Assembly: GCF_002251735.1 (NCBI RefSeq)
Contig: NZ_NOXS01000033.1
Span: forward strand, 1-64,000
Source: Elstera cyanobacteriorum
GTDB taxonomy: Bacteria > Pseudomonadota > Alphaproteobacteria > Elsterales > Elsteraceae
Length of the DNA stretch: 64,000 bases
Direction: 5' to 3'
The translations under genes were made by a program, and so were the position numbers. Shown in pieces: positions 24,579 to 33,095 of this stretch. Every line of letters starts with the position of its first letter. Position 1 is the first letter of the stretch. Under the pieces are notes generated by a model. The model was not told where the DNA came from. It was given only the letters and a program-made list of their open reading frames with translations, and did not search any database.

Positions 24579-25637
24579 ATGGCAAGTCTCATAAAAGGCC
24601 CCGGTATTTTCTTGGCGCAATTCGCGGGCGATGCGGCCCCCTTTAACTCCTGGGAGGCGATCACCCGATGGGCCGGGTCGCTGGGGTATAAGGGCGTGCA
24701 AGTGCCGACCTGGGACAAACGACTGTTCGACCTCGAAACCGCCGCGACCTCCGACACCTATTGTCAGGAAATCCTGGGGGTGGCGCAGGCCAATGGCGTA
24801 ACGATTACCGAACTGTCCACCCATCTTCAGGGGCAGTTGGTGGCCGTGCATCCGGCGTATGACGAAGCCTTCGATGCTTTCGCGCCGGAAGCCTTGCGCG
24901 GCAAGCCCGCCGAGCGGCAGCGCTGGGCGGTGGAGCAAGTGCGGCTTGCCGCACAGGCCTCGCGCCGTCTTGGTCTCGATTCGACCGTCTCCTTTCCCGG
25001 CGCGCTCGCCTGGCCCTATCTCTACCCGTGGCCGCAGCGCCCGGCGGGGTTGATCGAAACGGCGTTCGGTGAGTTGGCGAAGCGCTGGCGCCCGATCCTC
25101 GACGCTTACGCCGAGGTCGGGGTTGATGTCTGCTACGAAATCCACCCCGGCGAAGATGTCTTCGACGGCGCCAGTTTTGAAATGTTCCTAGAGGCTGTCG
25201 ATAATCACCCGCGCGTGATGATCAACTACGATCCGTCACATTTCGTGCTGATGCAGCTCGATTACCTCGCCTTCATCGATATTTACCACGAGCGGATCGG
25301 CGCCTTTCATGTGAAGGATGCCGAGTTCAACCCGACCGGGCGGCAGGGCGTTTATTCCGGCTATCAATCCTGGGTCAATCGGGCCGGGCGCTTCCGCTCC
25401 CTGGGCGATGGGCAGGTCGATTTCACCGGCATCTTCTCCAAACTCGCGGCCTATGGTTACGACCGGTGGGCCGTTCTGGAATGGGAATGCTGCCTGAAAC
25501 ACCCGGAAGTGGGGGCGGCCGAAGGCGCGCCCTTCATCGATAAGCACATCATCCGCGTCACCGAAAAAGCCTTCGATGATTTTGCCGGCGGCAAGACCGA
25601 TCCGGCGCAAATCCAGCGCATGCTGGGCATCGCATAG
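24579..25637 (+). CDS. TIM-barrel sugar isomerase/epimerase 2
   Basis: 352 aa, longer than the first. Metal-binding residues of the family are visible in CYEIHPGEDVF, MINYDPSHF, GAFHVKDAEF and AVLEWECCLK (E, D, H, E). The style resembles YcjR-type proteins, which epimerise 3-keto-glycosides in E. coli together with Gfo/Idh dehydrogenases. It begins 10 bp after the first dehydrogenase gene. Exact substrate unknown. Confidence 0.85.
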   Translation: MASLIKGPGIFLAQFAGDAAPFNSWEAITRWAGSLGYKGVQVPTWDKRLFDLETAATSDTYCQEILGVAQANGVTITELSTHLQGQLVAVHPAYDEAFDAFAPEALRGKPAERQRWAVEQVRLAAQASRRLGLDSTVSFPGALAWPYLYPWPQRPAGLIETAFGELAKRWRPILDAYAEVGVDVCYEIHPGEDVFDGASFEMFLEAVDNHPRVMINYDPSHFVLMQLDYLAFIDIYHERIGAFHVKDAEFNPTGRQGVYSGYQSWVNRAGRFRSLGDGQVDFTGIFSKLAAYGYDRWAVLEWECCLKHPEVGAAEGAPFIDKHIIRVTEKAFDDFAGGKTDPAQIQRMLGIA

Positions 25638-25649
25638 GGGAGAGCACCG

Positions 25650-26840
25650 ATGGTTTCTGCACGGGCGGATGCCGCCACCCGGCCCCTGCGGTTAGGGATG
25701 GTCGGCGGCGGCGAAGGGGCGTTCATCGGGGCGGTCCACCGGATGGCCGCCCGCCTCGATGGGCAGTTCGAGCTGGTGGCCGGGGCGCTCTCGTCCACGC
25801 CGGAAAAGGCCCTGCGCTCGGCGGCGGCGCTGGGGCTTGATCCGGCGCGCAGCTACCCGGATTTTATGGCCATGGCGCGGCGGGAAGCGCGGCTGAAGGA
25901 GGGGATCGAGGCGGTGGCCATCGTCACCCCCAATCATCAGCATGTTCCGGCGGCGCTGGCGTTCTTGAAGGCGGGCATCGCGGTGATTTGCGATAAGCCG
26001 CTGGCCAATAGTTTGGCGGAAGCACGCCGCTTGGTGCGGGCGGCAGACGCGGCGGGCAGCCTTGTCTGCGTGACCTATAATTACTCCGGCTATCCGATGG
26101 TGCGGCAGGCGCGGGCGATGGTCGCCGACGGTCTCTTAGGCGATCTCCGCGTTGTGCAGGTCGAATATCCCCAGGATTGGTTGACCGAACCGCTGGAGGC
26201 CACTGGCCAGAAGCAGGCCGATTGGCGCACCGATCCGGCGCGGGCGGGGGCGGGGGGCTGCATCGGCGATATCGGCACCCATGCGTTTCAGCTTGCCGAA
26301 TTCGTCAGCGGTCTGTCGGTGCAGCAGGTGGCGGCAGACCTCAGCTCCTGCGTCGCTGGGCGGCGGGTCGATGATAATGCCCATATTCTGCTGCGCTTTG
26401 CGGGCGGGGCGCGCGGCATGCTGTGGGCCAGCCAAGTGGCGCCGGGGAACGAGAATGGCCTGAAGCTGCGCGTCTACGGCAGCAAAGGCGGGCTGGAATG
26501 GCGGCAGGAGCATCCGAACCAACTGCTTTGGTCGCCCTTCGGGCAGCCGCCACAGGTGCTGGCGCGCGGCGGGCCGGGCCTGTCCCCAGCGGCAACGCGC
26601 GTTACCCGCATCCCCAGCGGTCACCCGGAAGGCTATCTGGAAGCCTTTGCCACGCTTTATAGCGAGGTGGCGCGTGCAATCCGGGCGCGGGCGGCGGGGG
26701 AGGTCTGCCCGCCGGAGGTACTGTTCCCAACCCTGCACGATGGCTGGCGCGGGATGGCGTTCATCGATGCAGCGGTTCGTTCCGCCGCCGCGAATGCCCG
26801 CTGGGTGACGCTGGCGTCGTCGCCCTCTGCCGCATCGTGA
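25650..26840 (+). CDS. Gfo/Idh/MocA family dehydrogenase 2
   Basis: 396 aa. Rossmann start RLGMVGGGEGAFIGAVHRMA, an EKP-like motif reading CDKPLANSLAEA, and active-site GDIGTHAFQLAEFV. The KP pair is kept while the Glu is replaced by Asp, as in many myo-inositol/oxidoreductase relatives of this size. Last gene of the sugar operon. Two dehydrogenases in one operon suggest either oxidation followed by re-reduction after epimerisation, or two alternative substrates. Confidence 0.9.
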   Translation: MVSARADAATRPLRLGMVGGGEGAFIGAVHRMAARLDGQFELVAGALSSTPEKALRSAAALGLDPARSYPDFMAMARREARLKEGIEAVAIVTPNHQHVPAALAFLKAGIAVICDKPLANSLAEARRLVRAADAAGSLVCVTYNYSGYPMVRQARAMVADGLLGDLRVVQVEYPQDWLTEPLEATGQKQADWRTDPARAGAGGCIGDIGTHAFQLAEFVSGLSVQQVAADLSSCVAGRRVDDNAHILLRFAGGARGMLWASQVAPGNENGLKLRVYGSKGGLEWRQEHPNQLLWSPFGQPPQVLARGGPGLSPAATRVTRIPSGHPEGYLEAFATLYSEVARAIRARAAGEVCPPEVLFPTLHDGWRGMAFIDAAVRSAAANARWVTLASSPSAAS

Positions 26841-26847
26841 GGGCGGA

Positions 26848-27535
26848 TTAGCGCTGGCGGATAAGATCTTCCAGCCGCTGCCGGTCGAAGATTTGCAGTT
26901 CCAGGCTGCGGCGGCGGATCAGGCCGGACCGCATCAAACTGCCGAGGGCGGTGGCAACCACCTCCTCCGTCGTGCCGGCCCACCCCGCGACTTCCTTGTG
27001 GGAGGGGGCGGGGTTGATTGTCCACTGGCCGGAGCCGCTGGGGTCGGGCGCGGCAAGATGCAGCAGCGCGAAATAAACCCGCTGCCCCGGGGCGAGATTG
27101 GAAAGGGCGGCGATACGGCTATCGGCATCGCGGATGATCCGCGAAAACCGCCGCAACAACCGAAGGGCTACCTGCGGGCCTTGGCTTAGCAGGGCGATGA
27201 AGGCATCGGGGGGGGCAGACCAGTACAGCGCTCTCTTGAAGCGCCGTGGCCGAGCCGGTCCGGCCGCCGCCGTCGATGGCGGCGAGTTCCCCCACGACAT
27301 CCCCTGCGCCCAAATCGGCCAAAGGCACCGGCGACGTTTCATCACGACTATAGATGCGCAGGCTGCCCGCCAGAATGAAAAACACCGTGTTCGACATATC
27401 GCTTGCGGCGAAAAGCTGTTCGCCCGCGCGCACCTGCCGAACCGTGCCCTGGTCGATCAGCCGATCCAGTAGGTCGGACGGCACACCGTCGAGCAGCGGC
27501 GTTTGGCAAAGGGCAGCGCGGAGGTCGAGGGTCAT
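26848..27535 (-). pseudogene. Crp/Fnr regulator split by a frameshift in a G8 tract
   Basis: Two overlapping frames together make one Crp/Fnr protein of about 228 aa. The first part, from ATG 27535 (MTLDLRAALCQTPLLDGVP), holds the cNMP-binding-like fold with GAGDVVGELAAIDGG. The second, reading to 26848, holds the long dimer helix and the HTH (HKEVAGWAGTTEEVVATALG). The frame changes at eight G at 27208-27215 (C8 in the sense strand); a seven-base tract would give a continuous protein (AVLVCPPDAFIALL). It is a frameshift mutation, phase-variable tract or sequencing error. It follows the tad genes by 11 bp and may have controlled them. Confidence 0.8.
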
Positions 27536-27545
27536 GGGCTTGCTC

Positions 27546-28073
27546 CTAATCGGCATCGGGGCGCGCAAGGCCGGAAAACGGCAAAAAATCGCAAAGACGG
27601 GCGGGCGGCAGACGGTTGTGCCGGGGAATGCCTGGCAGCCAGTGCAGGAAGAAAAAGTGGTGCTCCACCCCGCCGATGGTGACACACAGGCCAATCCGCG
27701 CCGCAGGCCGGGCGGCGGGCGGGGCGCGATAGTCGAGCGTCAGCGCATCGGCCGGTAACGTCGGCAGGCTGCGGCGCGCGGCGGCCAAGGCTTGCGGCAG
27801 CGCTTCCACGGGCTCGCGCTGTGATCCGCTACACTGGGGGATCGGGGTCAGGGTGCAGTCTTGATGTTCCCCCGGCGCCAAGGCCCCATCGATCCGGGCG
27901 GCAGTCATCACCGTCAGGGCGCGGTCGGCGGCGTCGATCAGCCGGGCCTTGTGCAGCAGCCAAAGGCCGATATCGAGCCCGCCCAGGATGACCAGTAGGA
28001 AGATCGGCAGGGCCAAAGCGGTTTCGACCGCCGTGGCTCCGCGCTGCCCCAAGCAGCGGTTAGGGATGCGCAT
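27546..28073 (-). CDS. TadE-like pseudopilin protein
   Basis: 175 aa from ATG 28073. The N-terminus GQRGATAVETALALPIFLL is the TadE/TadF signature: a prepilin-like cleavage site, the conserved Glu, then a membrane helix. The periplasmic part has three Cys. TadE-like proteins are minor pilins of the Flp/Tad secretion system. The start overlaps the end of the next TadE-like gene by 14 bp. Confidence 0.8.
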   Translation of the reverse strand: MRIPNRCLGQRGATAVETALALPIFLLVILGGLDIGLWLLHKARLIDAADRALTVMTAARIDGALAPGEHQDCTLTPIPQCSGSQREPVEALPQALAAARRSLPTLPADALTLDYRAPPAARPAARIGLCVTIGGVEHHFFFLHWLPGIPRHNRLPPARLCDFLPFSGLARPDAD

Positions 28074-28449
28074 TGGGGCTTCTTTCGACAGCGGAAAACC
28101 GAAGCCAGAACGGCCCGTCGAGCAGACGTTCGAGAAAGGGCGTGAGCGGGCGATACCCAAGCTCGGCCTGGATCGTTACCCAGCGGTGCCCGCCGTCAAG
28201 ACGCTCCGTCAGGCGCAGGTGAACGGCCTCGGGATCATCGGCTAGGGCAGGAACCTGGGCCAGAGCCAAGCTAGGGCCGGGCAAAACGGCTTGCCCAGCG
28301 GCAAACCGGGCGATAGCGCGGGTGGCCTGCTCCCCCTCCGCCCGCAGCAGGGTGGCGCGCGCAAGGTCGGCGCCCGCCAGCAGGGTCAGCAGCAAGACCG
28401 GCAGCATCAGGGCCAGTTCGACGGCGGCGGTCCCTTGGCGTCCGATCAT
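28060..28449 (-). CDS. TadE-like protein 2
   Basis: 129 aa from ATG 28449, which overlaps the stop of the TadG-like gene (ATGA). GRQGTAAVELALMLPVLLLT is a clean TadE motif (conserved Glu, membrane helix). Minor pseudopilin of the Tad system. A longer open frame to 28776 lies inside the TadG gene and is not used. Confidence 0.8.
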   Translation of the reverse strand: MIGRQGTAAVELALMLPVLLLTLLAGADLARATLLRAEGEQATRAIARFAAGQAVLPGPSLALAQVPALADDPEAVHLRLTERLDGGHRWVTIQAELGYRPLTPFLERLLDGPFWLRFSAVERSPNAHP

Positions 28450-29678
28450 CGTAGCAAGCGGCCTTGGGCGTAGACGGCGGGTTCCCCTGCAACGGCCCGC
28501 CCGATAATTTCGGCGCGCAGCCCATCGCGCTCTGGGGCTTCCGTCACGAACAGGCGCAGCCAGCGCCGCAGGGCTACCGCCGCGCCCGTCCCGCAGTCGG
28601 CCAATCCAATCGTCAGCACCCGGCTCGCGGGGGTCGTCGGTCCCGCTAAAGTATCCGGCAGGGGCAAAAAGGGCCGTTGCAGCGGGCGCGGGGCGATGAG
28701 ATCCATCCCCGGGTCGAGGACCGGGGGCGGCGGATAGAGCGTTTCGCGCCCGCGCATGGCAAAGCTCTGGCCCCACTCATAAAGATAGGTCTGATAGCGC
28801 GTCGCCCCCGCTAGCCCCCCGGGGACCGACTGGCCGCGGCTGATGCGCCAATAATACTCCCGGTCCCAATAACCGTTGCCCAGCCCATCATTACCCTGGC
28901 GGCCCAGATCGCGCGGGTAGCGGGTCACGCGCGGATGTGCCCCCGATTGCGCCCAGACCTGCGGGCCGCCGAAGCGCGCGCCAAGGGCGGCGGTGAGACT
29001 GTCGGCGGGTAACGGTTGGATAGTGCCCCGGGTGTTCGCGCAGAAATTCCCGTTGGGCTGGGCCAGGCGGGCGATGATCCGGTCGGGCGAGCAGGCGTCC
29101 CCCGGGGAGCAGAGCCCCCGCAATCCCCCGCTGGCGGTGAGCAAGAGCTGCCGCCCCACGGCGCTCGGATCGCTTAGCGCCTCGGCGGTATCCGGTGCGG
29201 TGCAGAGCGCCAGGGGGGCGGCGTGGCAGACGAGCGTATCATTGACCGCAAGGGCGGTCGGGCGCAGGGCGAAAGCGCCGTCGCGCGCGTCCGGCGTCCG
29301 TTGCACCAGATCGACCAACCGCGCGGCAAAGGAGGCGACGGGGGCCGTCGTCACAGCAACGCGCACCCCGTTAGCGTCGCGGGCGTCGCGCGTCGGGCGC
29401 CCATCGCGGTCTGACCACTCCCATTGGTCGAGGGGGACCGAATCGCCTGCCACGTCTTCCTCCAGCCGGGCCTGAGTGCGCATGGCGACCAGGGCACGCT
29501 CCAGCGCGTCGGGACGCTGATCAAGCTCCGCCGCGCCGACCAAGGCAACCGCCTCGGCGATCCCCTGCCAGCGGATGCGCACCGCCAGCCCGCGCCCATA
29601 ATCGATGACCAGCAGCAGCAGGATCAGCAGCAGCGGCAGCAGCAGGGCCCCCATGATGGCGAGACACCCCGGCGGCAC
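28446..29678 (-). CDS. TadG-like pilus assembly protein
   Basis: 410 aa. One N-terminal membrane helix (GALLLPLLLILLLLVIDYGR) is preceded by a short cytosolic leader, and a large periplasmic region follows with six or more Cys. This is the layout of TadG-like proteins, which associate with TadE/TadF pseudopilins. The vWA domain of full TadG is not evident. Coupled by ATGA to the following TadE-like gene. Confidence 0.7.
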   Translation of the reverse strand: MPPGCLAIMGALLLPLLLILLLLVIDYGRGLAVRIRWQGIAEAVALVGAAELDQRPDALERALVAMRTQARLEEDVAGDSVPLDQWEWSDRDGRPTRDARDANGVRVAVTTAPVASFAARLVDLVQRTPDARDGAFALRPTALAVNDTLVCHAAPLALCTAPDTAEALSDPSAVGRQLLLTASGGLRGLCSPGDACSPDRIIARLAQPNGNFCANTRGTIQPLPADSLTAALGARFGGPQVWAQSGAHPRVTRYPRDLGRQGNDGLGNGYWDREYYWRISRGQSVPGGLAGATRYQTYLYEWGQSFAMRGRETLYPPPPVLDPGMDLIAPRPLQRPFLPLPDTLAGPTTPASRVLTIGLADCGTGAAVALRRWLRLFVTEAPERDGLRAEIIGRAVAGEPAVYAQGRLLR

Positions 29679-29710
29679 GTCAGGGCGGCGCGCGTTAAGG
29701 CGATCAACGC

Positions 29711-31298
29711 CTACTCCTCGTGCGGGGCCGGGGTGGGGCGGCGCAAAGCGTCACCCGGGGCCTCGGCAGCGGGGGGCGTTTCGTTCGGGCGCAGCGCCTC
29801 GCAGGCGGTGATCAGGCTGCGCAAATTCCGAAATCCGGGGACGGTCGGCAGGGCGACCAACACCACTTCGTCCGCAAAGCGCAGCGCCTCGCGCACGGCC
29901 GGGGTCCAGGCGTGCGGCAGATCAAGGATAATGTCGGATGCCAGAAAGCGCGCCGCCGTCAATAGTCGGCGCACCCCGTCCGGCGCCAGCAGCGGTTCGG
30001 TGGTCTTCAGGCTCGGCACCCCCGGCGAAGATGCGCAGCCCTTGCGCCGAATGCAGCAGTTTTGCCAGCAAGGCGGGGTCGAGTTCCGGCGTTTCCAGCA
30101 GGTAGGGCTTAATCGTATCCCGGGCCGGCACATCGGTTAGCAGGTCTTGGCTGCCGAAGGTCCAATCGAGGTCCATCAGCAGCGGCGCCGGTTGTTGCAT
30201 GCGCCGCCGGGCATAGGCCAGCTCGAGCGCAACGGTCGATGCCCCCGCCCCGCCGGACGCGCCAAGAACGGCGGTGACCTTGCCATTGCCTGCCGCATCG
30301 TTGCGCAGCAGCCCGGCGACGATCAGGCTGCTGCCGCTCGCCATTTCCACCATGGTTTCGACGCGCCGCACCGACAGGCCGGGGATGCGCAATTGGCCGA
30401 CCGTTTGGGCGCCTTCCTCGCTGAGCGAGCTTACTTCGGTCGCCATCTTCAGGCTGATGCGGCCCGAACTGATGACGACCGGCGTGAAGTTCAGCCCGAC
30501 GCCGAAGGGCTTGAACTCGACGATAGAATTGCCCTGCAAATCGCGGGATATCGGCACGGGAAACTCGCCGCCCGCCAGGAAATTGGCGGCTTCGCCGGAG
30601 ATTGCCGTCAGATTGGGTTCGGCAAGCGTGCGGACCAGCCCTTCGTCCTCCAGCGCGTCGAAGGCGCTGCTGTTGATGGAAAAGCTCAACTCACCGAAAC
30701 TACCGTTGGCGGGGCGCCCGCCAGACAGGCGGATGTTGCCGCCCTCGACCGCCAGCGACTTGATGCCGAGTTGTTTGGCGACGGAGCGGCGCATTTCCGC
30801 AACGCGCACGCGCAGCAGAATCTGATCGCCACCCGCGACTTTGAGCAGATTGACGAGGCCCTTTTCGTCTTTGACGTAGAGCTTCGCCAGCCGTTCGGCC
30901 ATGCTGGCGGCGGAGGCGGAGAGGACGTTCCCGGTCAGGAACAGCTTATCGCCCGCCGCCTGCACGTTAATGTCGGCATCGGGTAGGGCCTGACGCAGGG
31001 CGGTTTTTAGCCCGGCAACATCCGCCTCGACTCGGATGGCGATATCGGCCACCTGATTGCCCGCACTATCGATAAAAATGGCGTTGGTCGCGCCAATCTT
31101 CGCCCCGGAGATATAATACACACGCGGTGTATTGGCGACGATTTCGGCGACATCGGGGGAGCCGACGAACACATCGCGGGCGTCGCGCGGCAGGGTGATC
31201 ACCCGGCCTTGCCCAAGCGGCAGGACATAGTCCCGGTCCGCCGCCGCCGCCGCCGCGAAGGTACAGAAGGTGAGAAGGGCGCAGAGCAGCAGGCGCAT
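29711..31298 (-). pseudogene. Secretin cpaC fused to cpaE ATPase half, frameshifted
   Basis: Starts at ATG 31298 (ATGA overlap with cpaB). Residues 1 to about 333 are a CpaC/RcpA secretin: signal peptide, the BON-like and STN-like parts, then the secretin segment up to SGSSLIVAGLLRND. The reading then passes directly into VTAVLGASGGAGASTVALEL, the deviant Walker A and ATPase core of CpaE/TadZ. Missing are the end of the secretin, cpaD and the receiver half of cpaE, so an in-frame deletion is the simplest cause. A further +1 shift in the C5 run at 30019-30023 moves the last 110 residues (TEPLLAPDGVRRLLTAARF onward, ending 29711) out of frame. Probably non-functional. Confidence 0.75.
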
Positions 31299-32086
31299 CA
31301 CGGGGTGATCCTGACGGATTCTTTGGTAAGGCCGCGAAACACGGCGATGGTTTTCTCGGGCGTCTCCGGCCCTGGGGGCGGCGCGGCGACCGGCGGGTCC
31401 GGTGGCGGGACGGGGGCCGGGGGTGGGGGCGGTGGATCGATGGCGCCGACCGGACGCAGGCTGAGCGCCAGCGTGCCGCGCACCCCGGCCTGAACGAGAT
31501 CGCGGGCCTGATCTTCCCGAACCTCGAGCGTCGCCGTGCGCACAGTGCCCCCCAGTGATGCGCCGTCGGCCGCGATCACTTGATTGATCGCCAGCACGCG
31601 CAGGTCGCGCACCAGCACCTGACTGGTCGCCGTCGGGCCGCGCGTTTCGTGCGGGGTGAACAGCACGTCCACCCGGTCGCACGGCAGAGCGAAACCACCA
31701 ACCCCGCCGACATCATTGACGGCGATGGTAACGGCGCGACTGTCCTTACTCAGCATGGCCGCCAGGGTTCCGCCTTCCGGTCGGTCGATCTTGGCGCGAT
31801 AGACCGGTTCGCCGGCGGTGAGCCGCGCCAGGGCCACCCAATCCTGCCAGTCGGTGAGCGGGGCGGCCGGCGTTGGGCGTTGGATATGGGCCTCGGTCAG
31901 CGCCGTGATCGGCCACGCGCTCCAGCGCAGGCGCTGGGCGTCGAGCCGGTCGCCCGGGTGCAGATCGGCAGCCGCCGTTAGAATATCCACGGTCGGCCCC
32001 CGGCTGCCGCTTCCGGCGCTGCGCACGGCGATCATCCCCGCCAAAAGGGCGAAGCCGATCGCAAGACTAACGAACAGCAGGCGCAT
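31298..32086 (-). CDS. cpaB: CpaB/RcpC pilus assembly protein
   Basis: 262 aa. N-terminal membrane helix, then a SAF-like domain with VDILTAAADLHPGDRLDAQR, GEPVYRAKI and a beta-rich RcpC core (VTIAVNDVGGVGGFALPCDR, VDVL). The C-terminus is a long Pro-rich linker. CpaB is a periplasmic partner of the CpaC secretin. It starts 1 bp before the end of cpaA and is coupled to the secretin gene by ATGA. Confidence 0.85.
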   Translation of the reverse strand: MRLLFVSLAIGFALLAGMIAVRSAGSGSRGPTVDILTAAADLHPGDRLDAQRLRWSAWPITALTEAHIQRPTPAAPLTDWQDWVALARLTAGEPVYRAKIDRPEGGTLAAMLSKDSRAVTIAVNDVGGVGGFALPCDRVDVLFTPHETRGPTATSQVLVRDLRVLAINQVIAADGASLGGTVRTATLEVREDQARDLVQAGVRGTLALSLRPVGAIDPPPPPPAPVPPPDPPVAAPPPGPETPEKTIAVFRGLTKESVRITP

Positions 32087-32087
32087 C

Positions 32088-32537
32088 TTACCCCTCCGTC
32101 CGGGGGAGGACGCAGACGGCCCAGGCGGCCGCGATGGCGAGGCTATAGGGCAGCGGGGATGGCTCGGTTGAGCGCGAAAGGCCGCGTTTCACCAGCACCG
32201 CGAGGGCCAGAACCGCCCCGGCCAAGGCCATGATCAGCAGAAACTCAAGGCTTTGGCGCGGCGATACCCATAAAAGGCATACGGCGATCAGCTTGACATC
32301 GCCGCCGCCCAGCCAACCGCGGGCGAAGAGAAGCAAGGCCGCGATAAACCCGATCAGCCCAACGCCGAGGTGGAACGCCCCTTCCTGCCACGAGAGGGCG
32401 AGGCCGAGCGCACTCAGCCCGGCGCCGAGCAGCACAAGGGCATGGACCGGATCGGGGATGATATAGCGCCTAACGTCGCTGACCATCGCCCAGAGCAGGC
32501 CGCATCCCCCCAAAAGCAGGCCGAGTGCGTGCAGCAT
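32088..32537 (-). CDS. cpaA: CpaA-type prepilin peptidase
   Basis: 149 aa, about six membrane helices. The two catalytic Asp of the GxGD peptidases are present: MVSDVRRYIIPDP near residue 20 and GWLGGGDVKL near residue 76. It would remove the leader of the Flp and TadE-like pilins at the inner membrane. It lies between flp and cpaB. Confidence 0.9.
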   Translation of the reverse strand: MLHALGLLLGGCGLLWAMVSDVRRYIIPDPVHALVLLGAGLSALGLALSWQEGAFHLGVGLIGFIAALLLFARGWLGGGDVKLIAVCLLWVSPRQSLEFLLIMALAGAVLALAVLVKRGLSRSTEPSPLPYSLAIAAAWAVCVLPRTEG

Positions 32538-32542
32538 GGCGG

Positions 32543-32692
32543 TTATTTCAACGCCTGGGCGATCTTACGAAAGGTTTCGGCCAAGGCATGGCCGACCAGC
32601 GAAACGCCGGTGATGATGGCGAAGGTGATGGCGGTAGCGCCACGACGGTCTTGGCGCAGGCGACCCAACAGGGTAGCAACAGCGGTGAGCAT
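32543..32692 (-). CDS. flp: Flp pilin, short and divergent (49 aa)
   Basis: A short gene. The product reads RLRQDRRGATAITFAIITGV, then SLVGHALAETFRKIAQALK. The GATAI start of the mature pilin and the C-terminal FRKIAQAL are those of Flp pilins, but the conserved Glu at mature position 5 is Thr and the hydrophobic helix is about ten residues short. GAGG lies about 10 bases upstream. It is the expected first gene of the cpa/tad operon, 5 bp ahead of cpaA. Loss of Glu5 should impair pilin assembly. Confidence 0.75.
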   Translation of the reverse strand: MLTAVATLLGRLRQDRRGATAITFAIITGVSLVGHALAETFRKIAQALK

Positions 32693-32704
32693 CGGAGAAA
32701 GCCT

Positions 32705-32868
32705 CGATCATATCGGGTCTTGTCATATCGGGTAGCAACACGACGGAACTGCTTGATCCGATTGAACATCCGATCGATGCGGTTTCGATCCTTGCAGGTT
32801 CTGAAGTCGCAGACGGGCTGGGCTTTCCGGTTTATCTTCGGCGGGATGACCGGCCTGATCCCTTGGAA
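32705..32868 (-). mobile_element. IS5-family transposase remnant (C-terminal end)
   Basis: On the minus strand an uninterrupted frame reads GIRPVIPPKINRKAQPVCDF, then RTCKDRNRIDRMFNRIKQFR, then RVATRYDKT: the end of a DDE transposase of the IS5/IS427 type, including the catalytic Glu region (RxRIDRMF). No N-terminal part and no terminal inverted repeats are visible. It differs in several residues from the scrap at 34159-34437, so they come from different copies. Confidence 0.8.
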
Positions 32869-33071
32869 TGGGCGGCGACAATCACGCCGACGTCTTCTTC
32901 GAAATGGGGTTCATGTATGCGACCGGTCGCTGCTGCGCCGTTGATTTCATCGCCGCCATCAAGGTCTCCGACCGGGCTGCAGCACTGCGCGGTGACCTTG
33001 CCCAGACGATAAGCAAGGCCGAACTCGCCGCTGCACTACGCGCCGCCCGCGAATGGATGACGATGCACTGA
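32868..33071 (+). pseudogene. Sel1-like repeat protein fragment
   Basis: A 67-aa frame reading ADVFFEMGFMYATGR, then DRAAALRGDLAQTISKAELA and ALRAAREWMTMH. It matches the general plan of a conserved alphaproteobacterial protein with one Sel1-like repeat and a final AQRxAREW helix, but the region after the repeat is shortened and the N-terminus ends exactly at the IS remnant. Likely a truncated or decaying gene cut by that insertion. Confidence 0.5.
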
Positions 33072-33095
33072 TGAGTGATACAAGCTCGGACGCAA

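Noticed and set aside
29922-31682. 586-aa protein starting at 31682
   Set aside because: The first 128 residues lie antisense to nothing but inside cpaB in a wrong frame; the secretin signal peptide begins at 31298.
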